A stretch of DNA of 64,000 bases from assembly GCA_934277545.1 (NCBI GenBank), contig CAKQUG010000002.1, forward strand, positions 207,452-271,451, read 5' to 3'. Source of the stretch: an uncultured Alphaproteobacteria bacterium (GTDB lineage: Bacteria > Pseudomonadota > Alphaproteobacteria > RF32 > CAG-239). Positions 14,828 to 23,763 of the stretch are shown here, one piece after another (positions within the stretch are counted from its first letter, which is position 1; each line of letters begins with the position of its first letter). The translations under genes and the position numbers were made by a program. The notes beneath the pieces are model-generated. The model made no database searches and was not told where the DNA came from. It saw only the letters and a program-made list of their open reading frames with translations.

Positions 14828-16165
14828 ATGAATAAAATCAAAATGATGATTTCGGCAATGCTTTGCGGTGCGATGTTGCTGCTCGGTAATATGGCCTGCG
14901 CCGCCGAAAAAGCCAAAAACACCCCGCCTAAAGAATGGACTGTATGGCTGGAAAGTTTGAAGCGCGAGATGATTTCCAAAGGCATTTCTCAAAAAACCAT
15001 TGATGAAGCATATAAAGGTAAAAACTATTATCATCCGTTACCCGAAGTTGTGCAGCTTGATAAAAAACAGACCGAGTTGGTGCTGACAACCTGCGCTTAT
15101 GTTAATCGGTTGGTTTCGGTAAAACGTGTGCAGGAAGCCAGAAAACATAATGCAAAATTGGCAAAAAAATATAAAAAAGTGGAAAATAAATATGGCGTAC
15201 CAATGCCGTATTTGACTGCATTTTGGGCTGTGGAGACCAATTTTGGGCAAAATAAAGGCACATATCATCTGATAGACAGCTTGACTAATTTAAGTTATAA
15301 AAACCGCCGTTCCAAGTTTTTCAAAAGCGAACTGTATCAGGTTTTGAAAATTATGGATAAAACCAAGCTGAGCGAAGATAAAATGCTGGGTTCTTGGGCT
15401 GGCGCTATGGGCCATTTTCAGTTTATGCCGTCTACCTATAACAGCTATGCCGTTGATTTTGACGGCGATGGCGTTCCGGATATATGGAATTCGTTTGACG
15501 ACGCCATTGCTTCCGCGGCCAACTATTTAGGCTCTTTAGGTTGGAAAAAAGACGAGCCGTGGGGAATGAGGGTTTCTTTGCCGTGGAATTTTGATTTCAG
15601 CCAGGTCGGACGCCAAACCACCAAAAAAGTTGAAGAATGGAAAAAAATGGGGGTTAAAACCTATTACGGCTACAGTCTGCCGTTTGACTCCGAGCTTAAA
15701 GGTTCGGTTATTTTGCCGGACGGACGTAAAGGGCCGGCGTATATCGTGTTCGGAAACTTTAAGCGGGTTATGATTTGGAATCGTTCGGATAATTATGCGC
15801 TGGCGATTGTTAGTTTGGCAGATTATATAAAAAATCCCAAGAAAAAATGGGCGCCGATTTACGCCGACGAGCAATATGTGATGAACAGCGATGAAATTAA
15901 GACCATTCAACAATTTTATAACAAATTGGTGCGTAACAAAATTAAAGAAGACGGCAAACTGGGTAGCGATACAAGGAAAGCGGTTAAGTTTTTGCAGCAC
16001 AAAGCCAAACTGCCTGAAGACGGCTATCCCGATTATCAGCTGCTGACAAAAATTAAAAACTATAACCCGAAAATCGGCTTCGGCGTGCCTCTGCCGGATG
16101 AAAAAAAGCCGGCAAAGAAGCAAAAAGCTAAAACGGCGCAGGTAAAAAAGGTTTCGCATAAATGA
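14828..16165 (+). CDS. MltB-family lytic murein transglycosylase with peptidoglycan-binding domain
   Basis: The 445-residue protein starts with a signal peptide (MNKIKMMISAMLCGAMLLLG, cut near MACAA). An SLT_2/MltB domain follows, with the catalytic glutamate E136 in AFWAVETNFG, and conserved GSWAGAMGHFQFMPSTYNSY and DFDGDGVPDIW. The C-terminal part (about 365-415) reads as a peptidoglycan-binding type 1 domain (GKLGSDTRKAVKFLQHKAKL), then a Lys-rich tail. The enzyme cleaves glycan strands to anhydromuropeptides in the periplasm. The ATG at 14828 has AAAGGTG upstream, and an earlier in-frame start has none. It is soluble rather than a lipoprotein, as no lipobox is seen. Confidence 0.88.
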   Translation: MNKIKMMISAMLCGAMLLLGNMACAAEKAKNTPPKEWTVWLESLKREMISKGISQKTIDEAYKGKNYYHPLPEVVQLDKKQTELVLTTCAYVNRLVSVKRVQEARKHNAKLAKKYKKVENKYGVPMPYLTAFWAVETNFGQNKGTYHLIDSLTNLSYKNRRSKFFKSELYQVLKIMDKTKLSEDKMLGSWAGAMGHFQFMPSTYNSYAVDFDGDGVPDIWNSFDDAIASAANYLGSLGWKKDEPWGMRVSLPWNFDFSQVGRQTTKKVEEWKKMGVKTYYGYSLPFDSELKGSVILPDGRKGPAYIVFGNFKRVMIWNRSDNYALAIVSLADYIKNPKKKWAPIYADEQYVMNSDEIKTIQQFYNKLVRNKIKEDGKLGSDTRKAVKFLQHKAKLPEDGYPDYQLLTKIKNYNPKIGFGVPLPDEKKPAKKQKAKTAQVKKVSHK

Positions 16166-16225
16166 ATAATAATGCTTGCCGAGTTCAAAAAATCAGAGTA
16201 GGGTGGTTTAACTTAAAATTTTAAG

Positions 16226-17344
16226 ATGAATGATGGAATGAACGGTATTAAACTATTTTTTGCTTTGCTTGTTTGCGCCGGCGTGCTCAGCTCATGTTCA
16301 AGCGGAACACCTGAATTGTCCGGTTTGTCGCCGCAGGCGCAGGCAGAAATAATCAAAAATTACGGCGGAATATATAAAGTCGGCAATCCGTATAAAATTG
16401 CCGGGAAATGGTATTATCCGAAAGAAGATTACAGCTATTCCGAAGTGGGAACAGCTTCTTGGTATGGCGAGGATTTTAACGGCAAACCGACCGCTAACGG
16501 CGAGCGCTATAATATGAATACTTTAACGGCTGCGCACCGCACTTTGCCGCTGCCGAGTATTGTGCGCGTAACCAATTTGCAGAACGGACGCTCCATAATT
16601 TTGCGCGTGAATGACCGCGGTCCATACGTAAAAGATAGAATTATAGACCTTTCCAAGCGCGGGGCCCAGCTTTTAGGATATATGGGACAGGGTACAACCC
16701 GGGTAAAAGTCGAGGTGCTGCCGAAAGAAAGCAAGGCTCTGAAAGAAGCGCTGCTGAATTTGTCTTCGGCAAAGGGTAAAGCGTTGGCGGCAAGTTCTAC
16801 CCCGGCTCCGTCTTTATATGAATCTTCTGCCGAACGCATAGAAATTTCCGAACATGTTGCCGAGCAGGCTAATGTTTACGCCAGCGCCGGCGGTAAAACT
16901 TACAGCTCCGGAACCTATACCCCGACCGGGGCAACAGCCGAACCGGCGGTTTATGGCAGCGCTGCTTCTGCCGGCGGAGAACGCAAAACCGGCGCTTTGG
17001 GAACTGCCGGAACAGTTAAAACCTCTGGTAACAACGGCATATACGGTGTTGCGGCAAAAAATCCAGAAAAAGGAGATACCAAAGCTGTCAGCGGCCGCGG
17101 CTATCAATATTTGCCGGGGTATTATTACATTCATGCCGGAGCGTTTACGCAATATGACAAAGCGCATATTTTAATGGTTCGGCTGAAAGAATACGGCAGC
17201 AGTCATATTGTTAAAATAGATGTCAGCGGAACAACGTACTATCGCGTGTCGGTTGGTCCGTACAGCCGTGTGGAAGAAGCCAAAGTCGCACAGGCTAAAT
17301 TAAAATATTACGGTGTGAGCGACACCAGAATTGAAAAGAAATAG
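16226..17344 (+). CDS. rlpA: RlpA-like septal lytic transglycosylase lipoprotein with SPOR domain
   Basis: The 372-residue protein has a lipoprotein signal peptide with the lipobox LSSC (Cys24). A double-psi beta-barrel RlpA domain lies at about residues 75-165 (GTASWYGEDFNGKPTANGE, VRVTNLQNGRSIILRVNDRG). An Ala/Gly/Ser-rich linker follows, then a C-terminal SPOR domain (YYIHAGAFTQYDKAHIL to the end). RlpA proteins act on glycan strands lacking stem peptides at the division site, where SPOR binds denuded peptidoglycan. The start is uncertain: an ATG at 16238 is also possible and the ribosome site is weak. It lies 11 bases before the dacA-like gene. Confidence 0.9.
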   Translation: MNDGMNGIKLFFALLVCAGVLSSCSSGTPELSGLSPQAQAEIIKNYGGIYKVGNPYKIAGKWYYPKEDYSYSEVGTASWYGEDFNGKPTANGERYNMNTLTAAHRTLPLPSIVRVTNLQNGRSIILRVNDRGPYVKDRIIDLSKRGAQLLGYMGQGTTRVKVEVLPKESKALKEALLNLSSAKGKALAASSTPAPSLYESSAERIEISEHVAEQANVYASAGGKTYSSGTYTPTGATAEPAVYGSAASAGGERKTGALGTAGTVKTSGNNGIYGVAAKNPEKGDTKAVSGRGYQYLPGYYYIHAGAFTQYDKAHILMVRLKEYGSSHIVKIDVSGTTYYRVSVGPYSRVEEAKVAQAKLKYYGVSDTRIEKK

Positions 17345-17355
17345 GAGATAAAAAG

Positions 17356-18501
17356 ATGAAGTTTAATAAGTTTGGTTTGACGGTTTTGTTATGCAGCACG
17401 GTTTACGGATTTAACGCTATGTCTTTTGAAACCGCCGCGCGCAATGCAATTTTGATGGATTATGATACGGGCGAATACCTGTTTACTAAAAATATGGACG
17501 AAAGTGTGCCGCCGGCCTCTATGAGCAAGCTGATGACCGTTTATATTTTGATGAGCAAAATCAAAGACGGCAGTGTTAAACTGGATGATACTTTTTCGGT
17601 TAGTGAAAACGCTTGGCGCAAAGGCGGTGCCGCAACCGGCGGTTCAACCATGTTCCTTTCTATCGGCGACAATGTCAGCGTAGAAAATTTGATTAAAGGC
17701 ATTGTAATTCAGTCCGGCAACGACGCTTGCATTGTGGTGGCCGAAAATATCGCCGGTTCGGAAGATGATTTTGTGATTTTGATGAATAAGACCGCTAAAA
17801 AACTCGGTTTGAAAAACAGTCATTTTGAAAATGCGACCGGTTTGCCGCACCCTGATCATAGAATGTCTATGGAAGATTTAGCGATTCTTTCACGCCATAT
17901 TATCGGTGAGTTTCCGGAGCTTTATCATTATTTCAGCCAAAAAGAATTTGTTTATAACAATATTAAACAAGGCAACCGCAACCCGCTTTTATATACCATG
18001 AAAGGTGCAGACGGCTTAAAAACCGGACATACGGAAGAAGCCGGGTTCTGTTTGGCAGCGTCGGCAACCAAAGGCGAGCGCCGTTTGATTGAAGTTATGA
18101 GCGGAATGAGCAGCAACCGTGAACGTTCGGAAGAGGCTGAACGCCTGATGAGTTGGGGCTTTAGAGAATTTAATAATTTCAAAATTTTGAACAAGGGACA
18201 AAATGTTGCCTCGGCTAAAGTTTGGTACGGCAAGGATAAAACCGTGAATTTGATGGTTGCCGACGATGTTTTAAAAACAGTGCATCGCAGTCAGCAGGAA
18301 AATGTTAAAGTTACGGCGGAATTTGATGAGCCGGTAAAAGCTCCGCTGAAAGCCGGACAGGAAGTCGGAACCGTTAAAATAGAGATTGAAGGTCAGCCGA
18401 CACTGAACGTGCCTTTGGTGGCGGCTAATGACGTGGCTGAAACGGGAATGCTCGGCAAACTGTGGGCAAATGCAAAATATTTTGTGTTCGGAGCTAAATA
18501 A
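17356..18501 (+). CDS. dacA: D-alanyl-D-alanine carboxypeptidase (penicillin-binding protein 5/6 type)
   Basis: The 381-residue protein has an N-terminal signal sequence and the three active-site motifs of the S11 family: S55-x-x-K58 (PPASMSKLM), S120-G-N (VIQSGNDAC) and K222-T-G (GLKTGHTEEAG). A C-terminal beta-rich domain follows. It trims the terminal D-Ala from pentapeptides in the periplasm. AGGAGA precedes the ATG. The stop overlaps the tmk start by one base (TAATG), linking cell-wall genes to the tmk-holB operon. Confidence 0.92.
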   Translation: MKFNKFGLTVLLCSTVYGFNAMSFETAARNAILMDYDTGEYLFTKNMDESVPPASMSKLMTVYILMSKIKDGSVKLDDTFSVSENAWRKGGAATGGSTMFLSIGDNVSVENLIKGIVIQSGNDACIVVAENIAGSEDDFVILMNKTAKKLGLKNSHFENATGLPHPDHRMSMEDLAILSRHIIGEFPELYHYFSQKEFVYNNIKQGNRNPLLYTMKGADGLKTGHTEEAGFCLAASATKGERRLIEVMSGMSSNRERSEEAERLMSWGFREFNNFKILNKGQNVASAKVWYGKDKTVNLMVADDVLKTVHRSQQENVKVTAEFDEPVKAPLKAGQEVGTVKIEIEGQPTLNVPLVAANDVAETGMLGKLWANAKYFVFGAK

Positions 18502-19145
18502 TGCGTGGCAAATATATCACGCTTGAAGGCGGAGAAGGTTGCGGTAAATCAACGCAAGTTCGCCTTTTGGCACAATATTTGGAACAAAACGGCATTGCCT
18601 GTGTGCAAAGTAAAGAGCCGGGCAGCACGGATGAAGGAAAAATTATCCGTAGCCTACTGGTTACCGGCGACAAAGATAAATTTGACGCCATCAGCGAATG
18701 TTTGCTTTATTATGCTGACCGGCGTTGTGATTTAACCAAAGTGGTGTGGCCGGCGCTTGAGGCTGGAAAATGGGTAATAAGCGACAGATATGCAGATTCG
18801 ACTGAAGCATATCAATATTATGGCTATGACAAGCGTGTGCCGCTGGAAACGCTGCATAATCTGTATAAGATTGTAGCCGGAAATTTTAAGCCAGACTTGA
18901 CGATTATTCTTGATATTGAACCGGAAATCGGTATGCGTCGTTCTTATGCTAAGGCAGAAACGATGGCGGTTAAAGAACTGCGTTTTGAAAGCCGGCAGCT
19001 GGAGTTTCATAATAATCTGCGCCGCGGTTTTTTAGAAATTGCCAAACGCGAGCCGGAACGTTGCGTGGTTTTAAGCGCTGACACCGATATTGAAACTCTG
19101 CATAAAAAAATTGTGGAAACCGTAAAAGAAAGGCTGGGGTGCTGA
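18501..19145 (+). CDS. tmk: Thymidylate kinase
   Basis: The 214-residue protein has the P-loop LEGGEGCGKST (K16), the DR(Y/H) motif in VISDRYADSTEAYQYYG, and KEPGSTDEGKIIRSLL for dTMP binding. It phosphorylates dTMP to dTDP. The second signature residue of the P-loop region is Cys14, a minor variation. It overlaps dacA by one base and holB by one base (TGATG), so translation is coupled. Confidence 0.93.
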   Translation: MRGKYITLEGGEGCGKSTQVRLLAQYLEQNGIACVQSKEPGSTDEGKIIRSLLVTGDKDKFDAISECLLYYADRRCDLTKVVWPALEAGKWVISDRYADSTEAYQYYGYDKRVPLETLHNLYKIVAGNFKPDLTIILDIEPEIGMRRSYAKAETMAVKELRFESRQLEFHNNLRRGFLEIAKREPERCVVLSADTDIETLHKKIVETVKERLGC

Positions 19146-20197
19146 TGGCGGATGAAATAAACATCTCGCCGCGTAACAACAGCTTTTTGCTGGTACAGAC
19201 GCGGGCGGAAGAAGTTTTTTTAAAAGCCTGGAAAAATCAAACTATGCACCACGCTTGGATTTTGAGCGGTCCCAAAGGTATCGGCAAAGCCACTTTAGCC
19301 TATCGTATCGCTCGTTTTTTGCTGTGGGCGGACGAAAATAAAAAAGATTCCTATAATTCTTTGAACGTGCCGGAAGATTCACCTGTTTTTAAGCAGGTTG
19401 CCACCGGTTCGCATTTAGATTTGATGGTGGTGGAACGCGATTATATCGAAACCGACCGCAAAAAAATTATTAAAGCCATTCAAAATGGCGAGGCGCCTGG
19501 TGAAGAAGAGTTGAGTTCCATGAAAAAGTCGGCATTTATCCGGGTGGATGATGTGCGCAAGGTCAATGAATTTCTTTCTAAAACTTCGTTTAATCATAAT
19601 TGGCGGGTGGTAATTATTGACAGCGCCGATGATATGAATAAAAACGCCGCCAACGCCTTGCTGAAAATTTTGGAAGAGCCGCCGGCGCATACGGTTTTGC
19701 TGCTTATCAGCCACAATGCCGGAATGTTGCTGCCGACTATCCGTTCCCGCTGTGCCAAACTGCCGCTGCAAGCCTTGGACGTTAACGAAACGGCGAGTTT
19801 GCTGCGCCGCTATCGTCCGCATTTGAAAGAAGCCATGATAGGAAAAGTTGCGGAAATGTGCCCGCAAAGCGTGGGACAGGCGATTATGTATGCCGATTTG
19901 GACGCGGTCGGAATGTATGAGGGATTGTGCAAAATTCTTTATTCCAAGCAAAAATTTTTGTTAAGCGATATGCTCGATTTTTGTTCGGAAGCAACGTCGG
20001 ACGCAGACAGTTTTGCCCTGCTGCAGGAGCTGATTTTGAAATTTATCCGCGAGAATATGCCGCAAAGTCAAGATGTTGAAGCCTTATACGCCTGCTGGGA
20101 TGAAACAAATCGTATGTTTACCGATTGTCAAAACATCAACATGGATAAAAAGCAGATGCTGATTAAACTTTTAACCAAAATTTGTAAGGTGCTGTAA
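19145..20197 (+). CDS. holB: DNA polymerase III delta-prime subunit
   Basis: The 350-residue protein is a clamp-loader AAA+ subunit. It has HHAWILSGPKGIGKATLAYR (P-loop 42-49), the VVIIDSADDMNKNAANALLK Walker B and sensor region, LEEPPAHTVLLLISH, and the SRC motif in TIRSRCAKLPLQ. It works in the replication clamp loader. I chose the ATG at 19145, overlapping the tmk stop as TGATG. A GTG at 19139 is an alternative. The tmk-holB-tatD order is widely conserved. Confidence 0.9.
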   Translation: MADEINISPRNNSFLLVQTRAEEVFLKAWKNQTMHHAWILSGPKGIGKATLAYRIARFLLWADENKKDSYNSLNVPEDSPVFKQVATGSHLDLMVVERDYIETDRKKIIKAIQNGEAPGEEELSSMKKSAFIRVDDVRKVNEFLSKTSFNHNWRVVIIDSADDMNKNAANALLKILEEPPAHTVLLLISHNAGMLLPTIRSRCAKLPLQALDVNETASLLRRYRPHLKEAMIGKVAEMCPQSVGQAIMYADLDAVGMYEGLCKILYSKQKFLLSDMLDFCSEATSDADSFALLQELILKFIRENMPQSQDVEALYACWDETNRMFTDCQNINMDKKQMLIKLLTKICKVL

Positions 20198-20198
20198 A

Positions 20199-20981
20199 AT
20201 GTTTACGGACAGTCATTGCCATATTAACGCTGCCGATTTTGCGCAAGACCGCGAAGAAACGGTTGCACGGGCGCGTGAAATGCGGGTTGATTATATTTTA
20301 GATGTGTGCGATGACATAGCTGATATGCCGCGATTATTGGATTTTTGCGCAAAACATAAGCATATATATACAACCGCCGGCGTACATCCGGAGCTTGCAG
20401 ATAAATATTCAGATTTAACAGCTGAGATGATTTTAGAACAGGTTAAACCGCAAAAGGTTGTTGGTATCGGCGAGTGCGGTTTGGACTATTATTATAACGC
20501 CGATATAAAAACGCTGCAGCTTAAAGTGTTGGCCGAGCATATTAAAGCGGCGCAAATAAGCGGTTTACCGCTGATTATACACAACCGGGATTCTGATGAT
20601 GATATGATTGCTTTGCTTGATGAGGCTTATAAAAAGCAAAAATTCAAAGGAGAACTGCATTGTTTTTCGTCGTCGGAAAAATTGCTGAAATTTGCACTTT
20701 CTATTGGCTTTTATGTTTCCGCTTCGGGTATTATTACTTTTAAAAAGAGCGAAGATTTGCGGCAGATGTTTAAAGATGTGCCGAATGACCGGCTGCTGAT
20801 AGAAACGGATTCGCCGTATTTGGCGCCGGTGCCGCACCGCGGACAGCGCAACGAGCCGGCTTTTGTGGTAAATACGGCTCAGGTTTTGGCAGAACTGAAA
20901 GGTTTGAGTGTTGCCGAGCTGGCAGATTTGACCACCTGCAATTTTTTAACATTGTTTAATAAGGCGGATACTGATGAGTAA
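20199..20981 (+). CDS. tatD: TatD-family metal-dependent hydrolase (DNase)
   Basis: The 260-residue protein shows the TatD signatures: the HxH motif in FTDSHCHINAADF, GIGECGLDYYY, LIIHNRDSDDD, ELHCFSSS and LLIETDSPYLAPVPHRG. Members are metal-dependent 3'-5' nucleases. It starts one base after holB and its end overlaps the following metallo-hydrolase gene by eight bases. Confidence 0.92.
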   Translation: MFTDSHCHINAADFAQDREETVARAREMRVDYILDVCDDIADMPRLLDFCAKHKHIYTTAGVHPELADKYSDLTAEMILEQVKPQKVVGIGECGLDYYYNADIKTLQLKVLAEHIKAAQISGLPLIIHNRDSDDDMIALLDEAYKKQKFKGELHCFSSSEKLLKFALSIGFYVSASGIITFKKSEDLRQMFKDVPNDRLLIETDSPYLAPVPHRGQRNEPAFVVNTAQVLAELKGLSVAELADLTTCNFLTLFNKADTDE

Positions 20982-21759
20982 GCTGATAATATTAGGCAGT
21001 GGTGCGGCGCCCGGCGTTCCTTCCGTTTCCGGAGGCTGGGGAGCTTGTAATCCGAATAACCCCAAAAATCGCAGGCAGCGCGCCGGAGTTTATTTAAGCG
21101 ACGGAACAACGCAGCTTTTGGTTGACACATCGCCTGATTTGAAAAATCAGCTTATTGCCAATAATATCACGGAGGTTGACGGTGTTTTGTATACGCACAC
21201 TCACGCCGACCATCTGCATGGAATTGACGACTTGCGCGGAATTACCCGCAATACCGGACATAGTTTGAATTTTTATGCCACAATGCCGCAAATAGAAGAA
21301 ATTAAAAAGCGTTTCAGTTATGCTTTTTCTAATGTGGAACATTTTGATATTACAAATCGTCCGGAGTTGCTGCCGGTTGAAATAAAGTACGGCGAAAAGT
21401 TTGCTGTCGGCACCTTTGACATTATGCCTCTGGAGTTTGGCGGGCACACCATGACAACCACCGGTTTTTGCTTTAATGACGGACAAACGGTGTTGGTGCC
21501 GGATTTTAAGTTTATTCCGCCCCAAACTTTGGAATATTTGCAAAAAATTGATGTTGATGTTTTGATTATGCCCTTGACTATGCTGCGTGAGGGCAGGTAT
21601 CATGCCGGTATTGATATTATTTTGGACAGCGCTTCAAAAATTGCCGCCAAACGAGTGGTTTTGACCCACATGGCGACAGAATGTGATTTTGATGAAGTTA
21701 TGAATTTGACGCCGGAAAATATGGAGCCGGCCTTTGATAATATGATAATTGAGTTTTAA
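20974..21759 (+). CDS. MBL-fold metallo-hydrolase (PhnP-like)
   Basis: The 261-residue protein has a metallo-beta-lactamase fold with the zinc motif THTHADHLHGIDDLR and later ligands in FGGHTMTTTG, LVPDFKF and LTHMATECD. It begins LIILGSGAAPGVPSVSGGWG, as in PhnP-type phosphodiesterases usually encoded after tatD. The physiological substrate is unknown. It overlaps tatD by eight bases. Confidence 0.85.
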   Translation: MSKLIILGSGAAPGVPSVSGGWGACNPNNPKNRRQRAGVYLSDGTTQLLVDTSPDLKNQLIANNITEVDGVLYTHTHADHLHGIDDLRGITRNTGHSLNFYATMPQIEEIKKRFSYAFSNVEHFDITNRPELLPVEIKYGEKFAVGTFDIMPLEFGGHTMTTTGFCFNDGQTVLVPDFKFIPPQTLEYLQKIDVDVLIMPLTMLREGRYHAGIDIILDSASKIAAKRVVLTHMATECDFDEVMNLTPENMEPAFDNMIIEF

Positions 21760-21770
21760 GGAGTGTATAA

Positions 21771-22652
21771 ATGCTGTGTATATACCATATTGCCGACCAC
21801 GACGGGAAAGGTTCGGCGGCGATTGTAAAAAGCGTATTCCCGGAAATTGAGCTGATGGGTTTGAACCATGATATGGAAATTCCGTATGAAGAAATAGAAA
21901 AGCATGACAAACTTGTGATTTGCGATATTGCTCTGCCGGTAAAATATATGCTTGAACTCAATAAAAAAATTGATTTGACTTGGATTGACCACCATGTTTC
22001 GGTTATCAAAGAATATGATGAGCTGATGAAAACCGGGGAATATGAACCGATTAAAGGTGTGCGCAAAGTCGGTACGGCTGCTCTGGTGCTGACCTGGCAA
22101 TATTTTTATCCGGATAAGGAAATTCCGGAAGGAATCCGCTTGTTGGGCTTGAATGATATTTATGATTTGCGCGACAGGAGAGTTCGTCCGTTTGAATATG
22201 CTGTTCAAACTTTTGGCGTTAATCGCCCGACCGATAAAATTTGGACACAGTTAATGAATAATGAAGTAGACATAAAAGCTATGGTTGAAAAAGGCTCGGC
22301 TATTTTGTCCTGGGTTCGCCATCGTAATTATCGTTTGGTGCGTGGAATGGGATTTGAAAGCGAATATAAAGGAATGCGCTGCGTTTGTGCTAACATGGCT
22401 CAAGGACAATCCGAATTTTTTGATTCGTTGGAAAATATTAAAGATTTTGATTTTATGGTAATTTTCTTTATGAATAAGAAAAATTTGTGGAATATGACTT
22501 TTTACACAGCTAAAAGCAATGTTGATGTATCATTGATAGCTAAAGAATTTGGCGGTGGCGGACATGCCAAAGCGGCAGGGGCTTCTTCATTGAAAGAACT
22601 GCCTGACTTTTTGAAAAACGGCAAACCGTGGAGCAAGCCGCAGCAAAATTAA
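21771..22652 (+). CDS. DHH-family phosphoesterase
   Basis: The 293-residue protein has the DHH/DHHA1 pattern: CIYHIADHDGKGSAA, VICDIALP, TWIDHHVSVIKEYDE, and the C-terminal RNA-binding-type glycine motif FGGGGHAKAAGASS. Such proteins hydrolyse phosphodiester or oligonucleotide substrates (nanoRNase-like). GGAGTG lies before the ATG, 11 bases after the MBL gene, and a strong terminator follows. The exact substrate cannot be read from the sequence. Confidence 0.85.
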   Translation: MLCIYHIADHDGKGSAAIVKSVFPEIELMGLNHDMEIPYEEIEKHDKLVICDIALPVKYMLELNKKIDLTWIDHHVSVIKEYDELMKTGEYEPIKGVRKVGTAALVLTWQYFYPDKEIPEGIRLLGLNDIYDLRDRRVRPFEYAVQTFGVNRPTDKIWTQLMNNEVDIKAMVEKGSAILSWVRHRNYRLVRGMGFESEYKGMRCVCANMAQGQSEFFDSLENIKDFDFMVIFFMNKKNLWNMTFYTAKSNVDVSLIAKEFGGGGHAKAAGASSLKELPDFLKNGKPWSKPQQN

Positions 22653-22661
22653 AATCTGAGT

Positions 22662-22699
22662 AAAATCCTTTTCAAATCAGTTGAAAAGGATTTTTTTTT
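22662..22699 (+). terminator. Terminator after the tmk-to-DHH operon
   Basis: AAATCCTTTTCAA and TTGAAAAGGATTT form a perfect 13-bp stem with a five-base loop and a long T-run. Confidence 0.95.
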
Positions 22700-22780
22700 G
22701 AATGTACTTGACAAAATTTATAAAAAATGTTAGGTTTGAAAAGTTTTTGTATTATTAAGTTATATTTTAAATTCAGACTT

Positions 22781-23254
22781 ATGGAAAATAATGCTGACAA
22801 GATTGCTGTTAAACATTTCCGCCTGGGTTATGTTGACAAAGCTGGTAAAGTCGAAGTTTTACCGTTTTTGGATTTATCCAGAAAGGACGAGCTTTGGGGA
22901 ATTGAGTGTGAACGTTTGATTATATCGCTCAAAAACTCAGGCTTTGGTCGTTGGGATGAAGTTATGCGCAAAGGCAAGCCACTTTCTTCCTCATGGCGAA
23001 TTTCTTTGCCTTTTGAAGATAGCTTGGCGTATTACTTTGTTAATCGTTTCAGCTTCAAGCAAGAAATCGAAAACTTGCGCTCGCACGGCATAGAAGTCGA
23101 TGATTGGCTGGAAGGCTGGTATTGGTCTTGCGAAGAGCTTGGATACAACGGTAATCGGATTCATACGTTTAATATGTACGATGGTTCATATTCAACGCAT
23201 GACCGCTATAACACTAACGGCTTTGTCCGTTATGCCCTGATTTGTATGCATTGA
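22781..23254 (+). CDS. Hypothetical protein, single-gene islet without Shine-Dalgarno site
   Basis: The 157-residue protein begins MENNADKIAVKHFRLGYVDK and is rich in Trp, Tyr and charged residues (WLEGWYWSCEELGYNGNR). No signal peptide or membrane segment is seen and I recognise no family. The ATG at 22781 is the likeliest start, but the upstream bases (TTTAAATTCAGACTT) contain no purine-rich ribosome site. A TTGACA box lies at about 22708. It stands alone between terminators and looks like an accessory insertion. Confidence 0.55.
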   Translation: MENNADKIAVKHFRLGYVDKAGKVEVLPFLDLSRKDELWGIECERLIISLKNSGFGRWDEVMRKGKPLSSSWRISLPFEDSLAYYFVNRFSFKQEIENLRSHGIEVDDWLEGWYWSCEELGYNGNRIHTFNMYDGSYSTHDRYNTNGFVRYALICMH

Positions 23255-23345
23255 CAGCATCAAGAACTTGTTGATTTATGTTAAAAACAGAGCCGGAGTT
23301 AAATCCTGCTTTGTTAAGTGTTTAACCATTTAGTTTTTTATTTTT

Positions 23346-23687
23346 ATGGCAAAAGGTTTAGTTATAACACCGTGCAAATTGCTTTTGATTGATAATCAAA
23401 ATTGCAGTTTGTCAGTTAAGCCGTCTTTTTTGGTTAGCGATTCTAAAAAAGTTCATGCGGTTATTAGCGACAACGTTGTTTTTGCAATAAACAATTTCAG
23501 CTGCCGCTTGTTGACAGAGTTGTCTTTGGACGAGGTTTGTTTGAAGGCAATTAGTCCTCAAGACGCAGCTCAAACAGAAAAAGCCAAAAACAACATCTTC
23601 CTGAAAAGAACGATTGAGAGATTGCGTCCTGTTTGCGAAGTTGATGAGCAAATAATAACCACTCCATTGTTCATGTGGAATAAATAA
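23346..23687 (+). CDS. Hypothetical protein, second gene of the islet
   Basis: The 113-residue protein has no recognised domain. The first part is beta-rich (LVITPCKLLLIDNQNCSLSV) and the last third is helical and charged. The ATG follows a T-rich stretch with no Shine-Dalgarno sequence, as in the gene upstream. A strong terminator follows the stop. Confidence 0.5.
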   Translation: MAKGLVITPCKLLLIDNQNCSLSVKPSFLVSDSKKVHAVISDNVVFAINNFSCRLLTELSLDEVCLKAISPQDAAQTEKAKNNIFLKRTIERLRPVCEVDEQIITTPLFMWNK

Positions 23688-23693
23688 ACGAAG

Positions 23694-23732
23694 AATCCCC
23701 TTAAAAACAAGTTGTTTTTGAGGGGATTTTTG
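23694..23732 (+). terminator. Strong terminator after the islet
   Basis: ATCCCCTTAAAAACAA pairs with TTGTTTTTGAGGGGAT (one T-G pair), followed by a T-run. Confidence 0.9.
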
Positions 23733-23763
23733 TGTATAGTGCAAACAACTTAGGAGAAAGTGG